From positions 620,001-684,000 of the forward strand of contig NC_089179.1 in the NCBI RefSeq assembly GCF_947507565.1: 64,000 nt of DNA, written 5' to 3'. A program made the position numbers and the translations under genes. The notes under the pieces were generated by a model. That model had not been told where the DNA came from and did not search any database. It saw nothing but the letters and a program-made list of their open reading frames with translations. Each line of letters starts with the position of its first letter. Position 1 is the first letter of the stretch. Positions 1 through 10,560 of this stretch are shown one piece after another. This DNA is from Oscarella lobularis. Lineage: Eukaryota; Porifera; Homoscleromorpha; Homosclerophorida; Oscarellidae.

Positions 1-2029
1 CCAGGCAGCGCCATTCGTGATACCGTTCTTGAACGTCGAAGAGGCGTGCATGCGACTGTGAGCGCGAGAATAGACTAACGCCAATTGACGAAATATGTCG
101 TCATCTGGAGTCGCACTATTGACGTTTCTACCCGACTTGGAATCGTCATAAGGATAATTGGCAACGAGAGAGCCGCCGTGAAGATTCGCCGACAAAACGA
201 AAGGATTCGATTGGAGCCACGAAATGACGTGTCGAGTCTCGGGTTGAGGCGAATGAGCGGGACCGTGAAAAAGACTCGGAAAATTACGATTGAGATCAAT
301 TCTATTGGCATTAGCCCGTCCGACAACCGACTGAGCATCGCCTTCGTGCGCTCTCGAATACCCGTCCGGATTCATAGTAGGCATGATGTGAATTCGAGTC
401 GAATCGACGAGATTGGTCAAGTCTCGATCGCGTTCGTAATTCTCGCATAAATATTGAATAAGAAGTAGGAGAACTTCTCTGCCGACAACCTCGTTTCCGT
501 GCATGTTTCCGACGTATTTGAATTCCGGTTCGCCCGGTTCGTGCGTGCCCGGCAAATCGCTGATCTCCATCACCCAAAGCTCGCGACCTTCGACCGATTT
601 GCCGACGCTGTAGAGACGAGTTATGTTAGGAAATCGACTGGAGTAGTCGCGCAAAAATGTCGTCAGTTTGACGTCGTTGTGATGGTGAAAGACGCTCGGT
701 TGAACGAGCGTCGTGGCATCGGTCATTTTGTCGTCGTGCCGCGCTTCTTTGGTGGGTTCGTGACTGAGAGGATTCAGATGAAAATTCAGCTCGGCAGCCG
801 GGCCATTAGCAACGACTTTGATATTGTTTTGCGTCTCGGCTTCGTAGCCGTCCGCGTGCGCCGTAATAGAGTACGTGCCGGGAACGGCGAGTCGCCAAAA
901 GTCGCCGTTTTGAGTGGACGCGACGTCGTGACGAATTCCGTGGAGACTGATAACGGCGTTGGGAATGGGCAGACCGTTTACGTCGTAGACGAATCCCTTG
1001 ACGCCGCGATGCACCTGTTCGATGTAAGCCAGCAACGCCTCGCGATTGTTTTCCCACTCGCGATGCAAATTCGAACCGCGCGGATATTTACAGCAGGACA
1101 ACTCCAAAGTGATCTCAAAGCAATTGCTGTGAAGATAATTGTAGTCCTCCATGCCGCCAGGAACGTCGTACCACCTGGCACCATTTGTAATACCACCCGG
1201 AAATTGATCAATATCACTAGACAAAATTATATAAAATTGATTTTAGCGTGTGGGTGGCTTACCCAGGACAACGCTTTCCCAGGTGCATGGTCTTGTGAGA
1301 ATTCGAGTAGGTGCGAGCCAACTGCCGAAAGACGGCGTCGTCAGGCGTCTTGCTATAGTGCCCCGTTTGGGGATGCGAAGCGCTGTCGTCGAACGGATAA
1401 CTCGCAACGACGGCGCCGCCGTGCAAATTCGCCGACAAAACAAAAGGATTCTCTTCGATCCATTTGATGAGGGCCTTCGTTTCCGCTTGAGGAACGTGCT
1501 TGTCGTTGGGAAAAAATTGGTCGGGAAAATCGCGATTGAGATCGACGCCGTTCGCGTTTTCTCGTCCCGACGTACGGCTGAACGAGTCGCATTCTCCTTC
1601 GGTCGCCATTTCGAAGCCGTCCGGATTCATCGACGGCATGATGTAGATGTCGGTCGAATCGACGAGACGACGAACGCGATCGTCGCCGTCGGCGTACTTC
1701 GTGCACAAATAGTCGACGAGATAGATCAACATTTGACGACCGACTGCTTCGTTTCCGTGCATGTTGCCCACGTATTTGAACATGGGCTCGCCCGCTTCGC
1801 GTTTTCCCGGGTTGTCTGTTATCTGTATCGCCCACAATTCGCGTCCTTGGACCGACTTTCCCACCGAGACGAGTCGAGTGATCGACGGGTATTTGGCGTT
1901 GTAGGCGCGAAGAAACGTCGTCAGATCGTCGTAGTTGTGATAGCGGTCGTACGTGAGTGACTCCGAATCGCCGAAAACGACGAGGAAATGGAGGCAAACG
2001 ATGACGACGCTGAGGAATGACGACGCCAT
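1..2029 (-). CDS. CPD: Carboxypeptidase D (M14 family, multi-domain), partial
   Basis: Zinc metallocarboxypeptidase that trims C-terminal basic residues from peptides in the secretory pathway. Exon 1 is 1263-2029 and exon 2 is 1216 down to the window edge, separated by a 46-bp intron. The chosen start (2029) opens a hydrophobic signal peptide, [19 protein letters not shown]; an in-frame ATG at 2044 is also possible. The first catalytic unit keeps the zinc ligands HGNEA and the later SANLHGG histidine, the DLNRDFP substrate loop and a FEITLEL catalytic glutamate at the start of exon 2. A transthyretin-like fold follows, then a second catalytic unit ([21 protein letters not shown]) truncated by the window. 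Two tandem units fit carboxypeptidase D rather than the single-unit E/M/N types. A third, usually inactive unit and the membrane anchor would lie to the left. Divergent from TUFM, 72 bp between start codons. Confidence 0.93.
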
Positions 2030-2101
2030 AATGTAATGACTCACGTGACTACGTAGGTAAATCGTGTAGGTGTACGCAGACGCGGTGACGAGGAAAAGAA
2101 A

Positions 2102-3878
2102 ATGCTTTGGTCCGTGCGTTCGGCTTCGACGTATCTCATCCCGAGACGTATGTCAACTTCAGTCTAATAAAGTTGACCTTGAAATTCTTTTCGCGGGCCG
2201 CAGTATTAGCTCGTTTCGGCACTTGGAGCGTGCAACGAAGTCTGCAGCCATGCCACCTCGTCAGGCGACAACGCATTTTGCCGAATAACGGCGGTGCACG
2301 TCGCAATTTGGCTGACTTCGAACGAACGAAGCCTCACGTCAATATAGGAACGATCGGCCACGTCGATCACGGTAAAACGACTCTAACAGCGGCTATCACG
2401 AAAGGTAAGTGGCGCTACGCGTCGCACGTGCTCTCTCTCTTCCACCTTCGCTCTAAATTTTTAGTCTTGGCCGAGGAACAGAAGGCGCGATTCAAGGACT
2501 ACGGCGACATCGATCGGGCTCCCGAAGAACGAAAGCGAGGAATCACTATAGCGACGGCCCACGTGGAGTACGAAACGGAAAAAAGACATTACGCGCACAT
2601 CGACTGCCCGGGCCACGCCGACTACATCAAAAACATGATAACCGGTTCGCCCCACTTACCGATATAAAGACGGAGGATTTTTTATTGTGAAGATTCTTCG
2701 CAGGAGCTGCTCAGATGGACGGCGCGATTTTGGTTGTCGATATCAACGACGGATGTATGCCGCAAACGAAGGAACACCTTCTTTTGGCCAATCAAGTAAT
2801 TTGATCACTCGTCGACAAAGTCCCGTTTGCACCACTTCTCTTGTCTAAGGTCGGAATCAAACACGTTGTCGTCTATTTGAATAAGGCGGATATGGTATCG
2901 GACAAAGACCTTTTTGAATTGGTATGTCGCGTTCATTTGGGGGGAGACATAGCAGCATTTCTTCTTCGTCTTTAGGTGGAATTAGAAGTTCGAGATGTTC
3001 TGAGCACTTATGGATTTGATGGTGACAATGGGCCTGTCGTCCTTGGCTCGGCGCTCTGTGCCTTGCAGGTATTTCCTCTCACCTAGCGCGTCTCGTTCTT
3101 CTTATCTTTATATCTAGGATAAAGAAGCAGAAATAGGAAAGAGTTCCATTTTGAAATTACTCGATGCCGTAGACCAGCACATTCCTGTGCCCCTGCGAGA
3201 AACCGACAAGCCGTTCCTGCTTCCCATAGAAGACACTTTCAGCATAGCCGGACGCGGTACAGTCGTCACGGGACGTCTCGAACGCGGTCAACTAAAAAAA
3301 GGAGATGAAGCGGAAATCATCGGATTTCGATCGTCGAGCATCAAAACAACTGTCACAGGTATAGTCTTGCAGCCAATGAGAAAGATACGTCCCCCGATAG
3401 CAAATGCTTTAAAGGAATTGAAATGTTTAATAAACAGCTTTCGAAAGCTGAAGCCGGCGATAACATTGGCGCTCTCATACGCGGAATCAAGCGCGATGAC
3501 GTTCGTCGCGGCATGATCATGTGTGCACCGGGCACAATCAAGCCTCATACTCAAGTCGAAGCTCAGGTCAGATAGACAACTCTTTCGCTTCAAATGCGAT
3601 AACCGTTGTTGTACTAGGTGTACGTTCTGAAGAAGCAAGAGGGCGGACGTCACACTCCTTTCGTCGCCAACTATCAGCCCCAGTTGTTTGCTCGAACCGG
3701 TACGGTGACAGCGGCCGTGGTGCTGCCAGACGGGAAAGAGATGGTCATGCCTGGCGAAGATACCAAGCTGACGCTCACTCTCAATAAGACGTTTCCAATC
3801 GAAAACAATCAGCGTTTCACCTTACGTGAAGGTCACATTACCATCGGAACTGGCGTTGTTACTAAAATCTTAAACTAG
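2102..3878 (+). CDS. TUFM: Mitochondrial elongation factor Tu
   Basis: GTPase that delivers aminoacyl-tRNA to mitochondrial ribosomes. I place nine exons: 2102-2147, 2210-2404, 2465-2644, 2704-2795, 2850-2921, 2976-3068, 3118-3358, 3415-3566 and 3618-3878. The start is decided by splicing. The long open frame over exon 2 has no ATG, whereas ATG 2102 gives a short basic presequence ([15 protein letters not shown]) whose donor at 2148 joins exon 2 in frame (acceptor 2209, or 2203, also in frame). GTPase motifs are all present: GHVDHGKT (G1), the RGIT switch, DCPGHADY (G3), NKAD (G4) and GSALCAL (G5). Domains II and III follow, ending [10 protein letters not shown]. Length and motifs are those of a full functional EF-Tu. 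Confidence 0.96.
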
Positions 3879-4069
3879 TTAGTAATATTGCTGTTTCCAC
3901 AAACTTCCAGCTGCGCGTGTGTGTGCATCACTGTGTGTGTCTGCGTGTGTTGACTAATAAAGAGAGTCTAAAACTTACTGTGGAAGAAAATTTTTCTTGA
4001 AAAACGTCACAGGTTATAACAATCCCAAACACTGTGTAATGAAAAAATATTATTAACTACAACTTGAAT

Positions 4070-4541
4070 CTATAGTAATCTTTTTCGCCTGTACCTTTCC
4101 GTGAATTCTGCTTCATTTGCGTGTTTAGTGAGAATATTTTTGATTTTCAGCGGTGGACGTAGTCCGAATTTGGCTGCCCTCTCCCACCGTTCTAATCGAC
4201 TAATTCCTGTGATATACAGATTGATTTTAGCAAGTCGACAAGTGGAAAAGACTTCGTTTGACCCAGCACCTGTAGCTGGCCCGTATTCGACGTTGTGATC
4301 GAACAACTTGAGTGATTCCAACTCATTGAGTCGCTGCTTTAGCTCCTCTTCATCTAAAACGCACTCTAGACTCTTTCTCCTAGCTGAAAAGTGGCAGGAT
4401 CTGACCGGCGATGGAGGGGCTGCTCTCCTCGAGCGAATCCTCTGTCTTTGAAACGGCGACGATCTCAGAGCTCTTCTTTAGCCTCTGAGAACGAGTATCT
4501 TTGACGTGTTTAAAGCGAAGCTTCGACTGCTGCTTCGACAT
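4070..4541 (-). CDS. POLD4: DNA polymerase delta subunit 4
   Basis: Smallest subunit of DNA polymerase delta, which stabilises the holoenzyme and helps bind PCNA. Three exons: 4406-4541, 4270-4365, 4070-4206, joined by introns of 40 and 63 bp. About 120 residues. The C-terminal half carries the conserved core of the family: a FDHNVEYGPATG stretch running across the second splice into ISRLERWERA, then a GL.PP motif. The basic N-terminus (MSKQQSKLRF) is where vertebrate homologues keep a PCNA-binding motif, although no textbook PIP box is evident here. The gene is easily missed because each exon is short. Divergent from SMPD4. Confidence 0.88.
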
Positions 4542-4873
4542 GATGGAAAATGCCGTTGACTAACGCGCTTTGCACGCAAAAACATGACAACGAAGAACCA
4601 CGTGACGTCATAGGACTTAGGCTAAAATCCAGCAAAACATCTTGCCTCAGCTGCCTGACGTTGGTTCAGACAAACGGCCTGATAGCAAGGCTACAGTTCA
4701 GATTCATTAGGTGGCGACGTAGGCGCGGGGGCGTACACAACGCGTTAGAGTTTGACCGCCGCGTACGGGCAATTTGGTTCGGTGGGGCGCGTTGAAGCGA
4801 TGGTACGGTAGAGTGGGAGAAGCATCTCGCGTTGTACCTGAACGCCGTTTATATACAGGAGCTTCAGAGTGAT
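4542..4873. promoter_or_regulatory. Intergenic, shared 5' region of POLD4 and SMPD4
   Basis: Some 330 bp between the divergent starts of POLD4 and SMPD4. It holds a CACGTGACGTCA sequence near 4600 (E-box next to a CRE-like site). No RNA gene or coding exon was seen. A promoter role is inferred from gene order only. Confidence 0.4.
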
Positions 4874-7800
4874 ATGGATAGGGCTCTGAGAGAGCCAACG
4901 TTCCCGGGACGATGCCGCCAGTGCGAACAAGTGCTAAGCCGCCTCGCGATCAAGGTGAATAGAACGACGGAGACATTCGAACGTACTACCGAGACTTCGT
5001 CTATATTTGCGTAGGACATTCATCAAGTTTTTCCTCGTCTTTTGGCGAACGTGTTCGGCTTCGACGGATCGCACGGATGGGGCCTCCGAGAACTTCATTG
5101 CGTCCAGCACGAACTCAATTTCAACGCCGTCTTTTTCTTCCTATCTCCTCAAGGATTTCTCTTTCGTCTCATTGCTCAACTCCAACCGATAGGGGACGTC
5201 AAATTCGAGTTTCCAATCACGTGTCTACCGGTATACACACCTATTAAATCCCATTAATTAAGTGCATTTAATTATTTTAATTTGAGGAACGAACGCGAAA
5301 GCAGCTCGCGTCCGGCGTCGTTCCACTCCTCTTTCAACGAAATCTGCACAGCTTCCAAACGCAGCACACCCGTCATCAACAGCCATATCAAAATCAATTA
5401 TTGGGATTTTCAGGAGACGGTCATCCTGGAATAATATGGCTTAGTATGGTTGCCGCCGTCTTCTTATTGTATCGTGCAATTTTCGTCATTCTTCTAGGTG
5501 CCTTTGAATATTACATGTTTCATTTTGCGTACTATCTTGTCTATTGGTCCGATGTTGACGATAGAGTGAGTTTTCTTTTGTACCTTAATTGGGCGGGGAA
5601 GAGTGTTTTGGGATTCTGATAGATTGCAGACAGTGCTGGTGCTGGTGCTGCTACTAGTTGGACGGAATTAGGAAAGTCTCTCTACTCGTCGCTTCTTGAT
5701 TCCTATTCAAAATTCTTTCTGCCTGCAACTGGGGATTTGAATGAATTAGCTAAACAACTATCGCCTGGTGGAACTTACCCGAGTTCATCAACATTCTCAC
5801 CTCTATCATCAACGCTACCTACGTCACCATTTCAGGAGAGGCGGCAGCAGCAGCAGCAACAGCCTTCACGCCATCCATGGCAAGGGGGGACCGGGGAATT
5901 AATATAATAATAATTATTTATCCAGGTCTCCTGAGATTGCCTTTCTAAAATGGCACGGCTTTGCTTCGCCACTGACTTACCAGCCAATCCCGGGGCTGCT
6001 AAAAGTTGGACATTCTCCCTTGTCAAACGTGCCGCCGTCGCCGTCTCCTTTCGGCACTGCAAACGGTCTAGGAGGATCCGTCGGTGAGACGTGGGCATCG
6101 GAAACGTTTGCTATGGTTTGCTGATTGATTAGGATTGACTCTATCGATTTGATTTCCAATTCTGTTTAGGTTTTAGCCGAGTTTTGGTTGAATCGCATTC
6201 CGTCTGACGTAGTGAGCGGATCGTCAAGTTTCGTCGCTAGTCAAGTAGGAGGAGAATTCGCGTGGAAAATTTCTTTCCTCATTTCCCTCCTCATTCCAGG
6301 TGGCGACGCCGCCACAAGAGTTCATTCGTATCCTTCGCATGTTCGTCAAGCACCTGCACTCGTTCGGAGCAGGAGCACTAAGGACGTCATCTTTGTCCAT
6401 GCTTCATTTTAGAAGGTAAATTGGGAGCTTGTTAAGAACTTTTATAAATGATGACGTTTTGCGCAGGACAATTATTCCCGTGATATTTCAGCAGAAAATG
6501 TTTGCATTTTTGAGCCATTGTTTCGTTCATTGGCCACTAACTGGAACCTTTCGCGCGGTGGGGAAGGGAGTGGCAGCGTCTGATTATCTATCTATAATAT
6601 ATACCTTTGAAGGTCCTTGAGTTGTGGCTGACCTATATTCAGCCGTGGCGCTACGCAGCTGCGAGTGGAGGAACCGCAAATTGTTCCACGTGGTGAGCGC
6701 CGGTAATCAATAATTCGTATCTGTCTTTGTAAAAAAATCGTTGGCAGGGACGCATTTATTCAACAAAACATACCGTTCTATACGACGTTGCTTGCCGAGT
6801 TTCTCCGGCGCGCAATCAGGCTTCCTCTGACCGACTCAAGGAACACAATCATGATATTTCGAGTTGCTAAGGTAAGGACGTCCCCCAAGACGCTTGCTTA
6901 CCAGTCATCGTCGCAAAAAAACCGCAGGTATTTTCTCAAAATGCATTGACGACGATGATTGCTCAGTTTGACTCGACTCCTCTCTCTCCTTCGCCTCCTT
7001 TGTCGTCGCCTTTTTCTGGAGTGGACGCTTCGTCGCGTTCCATCAGAGAAATTAAAGAGATGGTTTTATTGAAAAATAGCGCCGTCTCGCGGTTTCGGAT
7101 TAAATCTTTTTAGATCGAACTCCTGATGGGCGATATGACGCTTACCTTGCGTTATCTGAAGCAGATGAATGAGACACCCTCTTCTCCTCCGACCACACCT
7201 CGTCGTACAGAGACGCAGCCTCTGCGAATCTTGCTCTCGTCGCTCGTTGGATGGTGGAACACGCCCTCCGACGGCGACGAGGGGAGAAATTACGACAAGG
7301 AAGATGAGATGAGAAGAGTTGTTCAGCATTTGGAACAAGGTCTCGCTTTTTTCCAGTCGGGTTTTCAAGTGAGATGACGCTTGAACGATAAGTCGATTTG
7401 AGAAACGACGTTCTTTAGATATCTCACGTCGTTGTGACGACACAGAACAGGTCACCCGCCGCCGCAGCGTCGCCACTCTCTTCCAGTCTTCCGCCGTCGC
7501 CGCCGCTGCGGAGACGCATTCATGTGAACGATCTGAACGAGCAAGCGGATGAACTACTTCAAACGGGGGCTGCCACTCTTCCTGGCGGCGGTGGCGGCGG
7601 CGGCGGCAGCTTTTCGTTGCCAACGACACCGCCTTCTGCTACCTCTTTCGGCGGGGGCATCAGCAACTTAGAACCTGACTACCTGTTAGGTTCTGATAAA
7701 AGGCTTCTGTCTCCTTTGGGCCGGCAACAGGTTAGGTTATCTGTGCACGATGATCTTGTCGCGAACGAAGGGACGTTGTTTTTCTTCTTCTAATTTACAG

Positions 7801-8350
7801 CTTATGAATGGTTCGAGACGATGCAATTCAGCTCGAATTAAGCCGTTTTGTGATCCTCTTTGCGTTCCCATTCGCTCGTACGAAAATCCGAGTTTGGTTC
7901 GATTGTGGCACAAAGTATCTGAATCACTGGATGCACTGGTTATGTAGTTTAGGAGTAAAAACTAAATTTCTGAACTCTGCTCTCTAGATTGGACCTACCT
8001 TGCGAGAGTGGCGTGAAGAGGAACAACTGCGAATTCGCCGTTGGATTGCCAGAGCATTCCTCTCCGATCCTGTTCCTTCGTGGAAAAAAGTAATGAAGAA
8101 TTACACTCATACCACTCCAAGTAAGGATCGAGATGACGTCAATCAGACTCCGACTGCGACGGACGTGGAAAGAATCAAAGAACTTTTTCCTGGCTATGAA
8201 CCGAGAATTACTCTCAGAATTTTGGCGTCATATCAAATGATTTTCTGGCTTATCGTTTTACTTCTTGTCTTTTGGATGAGCGGTACGATTTTTGCGTTCC
8301 TTGCCATAGTTGGACTCTTTCTGCTATTTGTTGTCCTGAGAAATATTTAA
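4874..8350 (+). CDS. SMPD4: Sphingomyelin phosphodiesterase 4 (neutral sphingomyelinase 3)
   Basis: Tail-anchored protein of the ER and nuclear envelope with reported neutral sphingomyelinase activity and nuclear-pore association. About 14 exons; the first are 4874-4954, 5015-5230, 5287-5565 and 5623-5879. Identity rests on closely matching blocks: FQQKMFAFLSHCFVHWPL, then VLELWLTYIQPWRYA, IFRVAKVFSQNAL, LSPLGRQQ and the PIRSYE block in the last third. The start ATG 4874 gives MDRALREPTFPG, aligning with the family N-terminus. The last exon ends in two close hydrophobic segments, the expected C-terminal anchor. The region between the middle blocks is rich in Ser/Pro/Gly with a Gly8 run. One intron, 5880-5925, begins with GC instead of GT; the join (HPW-SPEIAFLKW) is in frame. 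Confidence 0.92.
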
Positions 8351-8586
8351 TTGTTTGTTCTATTTCCAAGAGACACAAATAAATCGTGTCATCTACCAGC
8401 AGTCATCGTCCAAGTGGCAAGCCACTCCTGCTCCTCCAACCGTAGTTTTGCAGCAGGAATAGCCTTCTTTCTGCAAAGCATCTATGACGTCTTTATACGC
8501 ATTAAATCCTAAAATCAATGATTGCGGATAGTGGGCGAGAAACATGTGACCTACCAGGCCTTGGAAATCGTAAAACGCAGCCCCCT
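8347..8586 (-). pseudogene. Duplicated 3' end of the mevalonate kinase gene
   Basis: This 240-bp block matches 10515-10754, the real end of MVK, without gaps and with 12 mismatches by my count (95% identity). It carries the MVK last exon, last intron and the edge of the preceding exon, including 3' flanking sequence with an AATAAA. On the minus strand the last exon is still open (KEGYSCCKTTVGGAGVACHL, then stop at 8393). Upstream, where the GAGGGGC nucleotide loop should follow, sequence identity stops at 8586 and no further MVK exon is found. It is a truncated copy and unlikely to make an enzyme. It abuts the SMPD4 stop codon, so SMPD4 may use its polyadenylation signal. Confidence 0.85.
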
Positions 8587-9190
8587 GCACGAAGTCGACT
8601 TGAACGCTCTAGAGTACGATTCTTTCGAGTTCTTCTTGGGGACCCTGTTTCACGAGGTGATTTGGGAGTAAGTTCAAGAGACCATCCAGAGCCATGCGTC
8701 GAGTTGAGGAAGAAAAGTAGAAATCAATGATAATTGATGTACCTAGACATTTACGTCAAAAATAAAAATAGACACTTGCAAAAAGTTATTTCACAGTCGA
8801 TGTCGTACAAAGATAATTCGTCTGAGGGAGGGGGCGGGGCTCTCTACTTACTAAATTCGAATATTTCGCTGTTTTCGTCGGTTTCCGTCCATCGCTTACA
8901 TGCGAATGCGATGCAATAATCTTCCGCTTTTGCTTGATCGACGTTGCGGCGTTGGCGTCGACTCGCGCGACGTCGAAATTGGGAAAAAACGGTTTGAGCT
9001 CCACCGTTTTCGCCACGGAGACTCCTCGTTCGGCATTTCTCGCCCTTCTCGCTCTTCTCGAGCTAATTCTAGGCATTCTACGCTTCGCTTTTCGAGGTCT
9101 TTATCTCCGCCATTCTTCCGCCATCTTGAGCAAAGTCGATCTTACGTCACTCGCGTGACCGTGACGTCGACGATGTTGCATCATGGTTGC
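8587..9190. other. Interval beside the MVK duplicate; one small hypothetical ORF
   Basis: No recognised gene. A plus-strand open stretch near 8597-8672 encodes about 25 residues (begins VDLNALEYDSF) followed by a good donor, GTAAGT, and looks like a stray exon; I cannot assign it. On the minus strand 8786-9076 is an open frame of 96 codons starting MPRISSRRARRARNAERG, strongly basic at first, with a GTAAGC donor-like site inside. Neither has a recognisable domain. Confidence 0.3.
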
Positions 9191-10160
9191 ATCATTTGAT
9201 TTCTAAAGATAGCATTTCGGCCGTTGCCAACCTGTATTCAAAACCGGTTTACGATTTCGCGCCTACGAGCGGTAGAGCCAATGAACGCGCTCAACGTCAC
9301 ACCACGTGACACCGCGGACCAATGAGCGCGCTGGGCGGAGCTACACGGTTCAAAAGCGAAGCGCACACCGATCTTCCTTCAGTTGCGGCTGAGGGTGGGT
9401 GCGGCGCGGAGCAATCTGCGTCTCATCCTTGAGAGGACTGGCTCGGGAGATTCGACAGAAGGCAAGCGAGGATAGTTGGAACTCAGCGTGGCCCACGGTT
9501 AATTCCGTGCCGGAGCCTGTAGGCAGGGCGATGGGGGGCTTCGGCCTCGGTTTACGCACTGGGCAGAAGGATCGTCTAAGGTCTTATTGTCGTCAACAAG
9601 TACGGCCCGCGCTAGGCTCGAGCGGGCACGACTTGGAGGGGGTGTTCATCCATGGTCTGGTTGCCGGCACTTTTCTCACCCGAACGACGCGATTAGACCG
9701 AAGATGATCCGGCCCAGGAGCCTTCGATTCCTCCACTGCACTGTCTTCATTGTTGACTCCTACAAACAGCGGTCAGCCTCTCTCCACTCCACAAGGCCCG
9801 GTTCTTCTCATGGAACATATACCGAAGGCTTTGATACCAGCGCGCCGGGGTTTCGGTTTTAGGGGCCGATCCTCATCCAGGCGGGTACTGAATGGCGTGG
9901 CCGAGGACCCGCAACTCGCCCGACACTTTTTGGAAGGGGGTCATCGCTTTGCGAAGACTTCCCTGGGCTACGACGCGTCCGAACCTCCCCGCGGTGTAGC
10001 CTGGGTAGCGCGAATACGGACGCAACAAAAAGGTACGTATACGGATTAATTTACAGTAGCTAATCTCTTTTTTTCGCAGGAGAGAAGTCGGACGAAAGAA
10101 AAACGACGCGACGCGGAGATAACGCGAAGAACGGGACATATTCAAGATAATTTGAGCCAG
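9191..10160 (+). other. Unexplained GC-rich transcription-unit-like region (coding or structured RNA)
   Basis: Upstream (9270-9345) there are CCAAT-type sequences, a CACGTG box and GGGCGG-like sequence, so it looks like a promoter. From 9399 to 10032 one plus frame is open except for a single TGA at 9705. It ends at a good donor (GTACGT, 10033) that can join an acceptor near 10079 and reach a stop at 10148-10150, reading GEKSDERKTTRRGDNAKNG. A possible intron (about 9655-9696) covers the area just before the TGA but does not restore that frame. The translated sequence has low complexity and matches no family I know; a long structured RNA is an equal possibility. Treat as unannotated. Confidence 0.25.
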
Positions 10161-10245
10161 GTAGAAGTTTTTTCGTTAGTATAGGTTGTGAGTGATTCCG
10201 TATGCGCGTTTTTTGCTCGAATAAAAGCGTTTTTGCGAATCGATC

Positions 10246-10479
10246 TTACCGCGTGTTGATCGCAATCACGTGACCGTTGGAGATCGTCGCCGAAACGTCG
10301 CGAATAGGCCCTTCTGTCGTCTCAAATCGCCGCGGCAAGGCAGCTAAGCTGTCAATCAACGTCAGTTTCATCTGCGCGAAGGAACGTTCGCTCAAATATT
10401 CGCTCTCGACGTCAAAGAGTCGAAAGACGTCATTGAGAGCAGATACACACAGTGACACGCACAGAAAACAGCGTAGCAA
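10246..10479 (-). other. Orphan exon-like open frame downstream of MVK
   Basis: A minus-strand frame ends at a stop at 10246. Its last 60 or so residues look like a genuine protein end (contains LFDVESEYLSERSF and DSLAALPRRFETTEGP) with balanced composition. The upstream part becomes Cys/Leu rich and no clear ATG or acceptor was found, so it may be the remnant last exon of a gene disrupted when the MVK tail was duplicated. Function not recognised. Confidence 0.3.
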
Positions 10480-10560
10480 ACGCTCCAGGGAATGCCCTGC
10501 TTCCGCGGAGTTTATTAATTGTTTGTTCTATTTCCAAGAGACACAAATAAATCGTGTCAT

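Noticed and set aside
499-1467. Long plus-strand open frame of 322 codons opposite carboxypeptidase D
   Set aside because: It mirrors the coding exons of CPD; the minus frame has zinc-peptidase motifs in both units, so this is an antisense shadow of GC-rich coding sequence.
2107-2667. TUFM starting from a TTG at 2107
   Set aside because: An ATG at 2102 in another frame plus a 62-bp intron gives a normal mitochondrial presequence and joins the same exon in frame.
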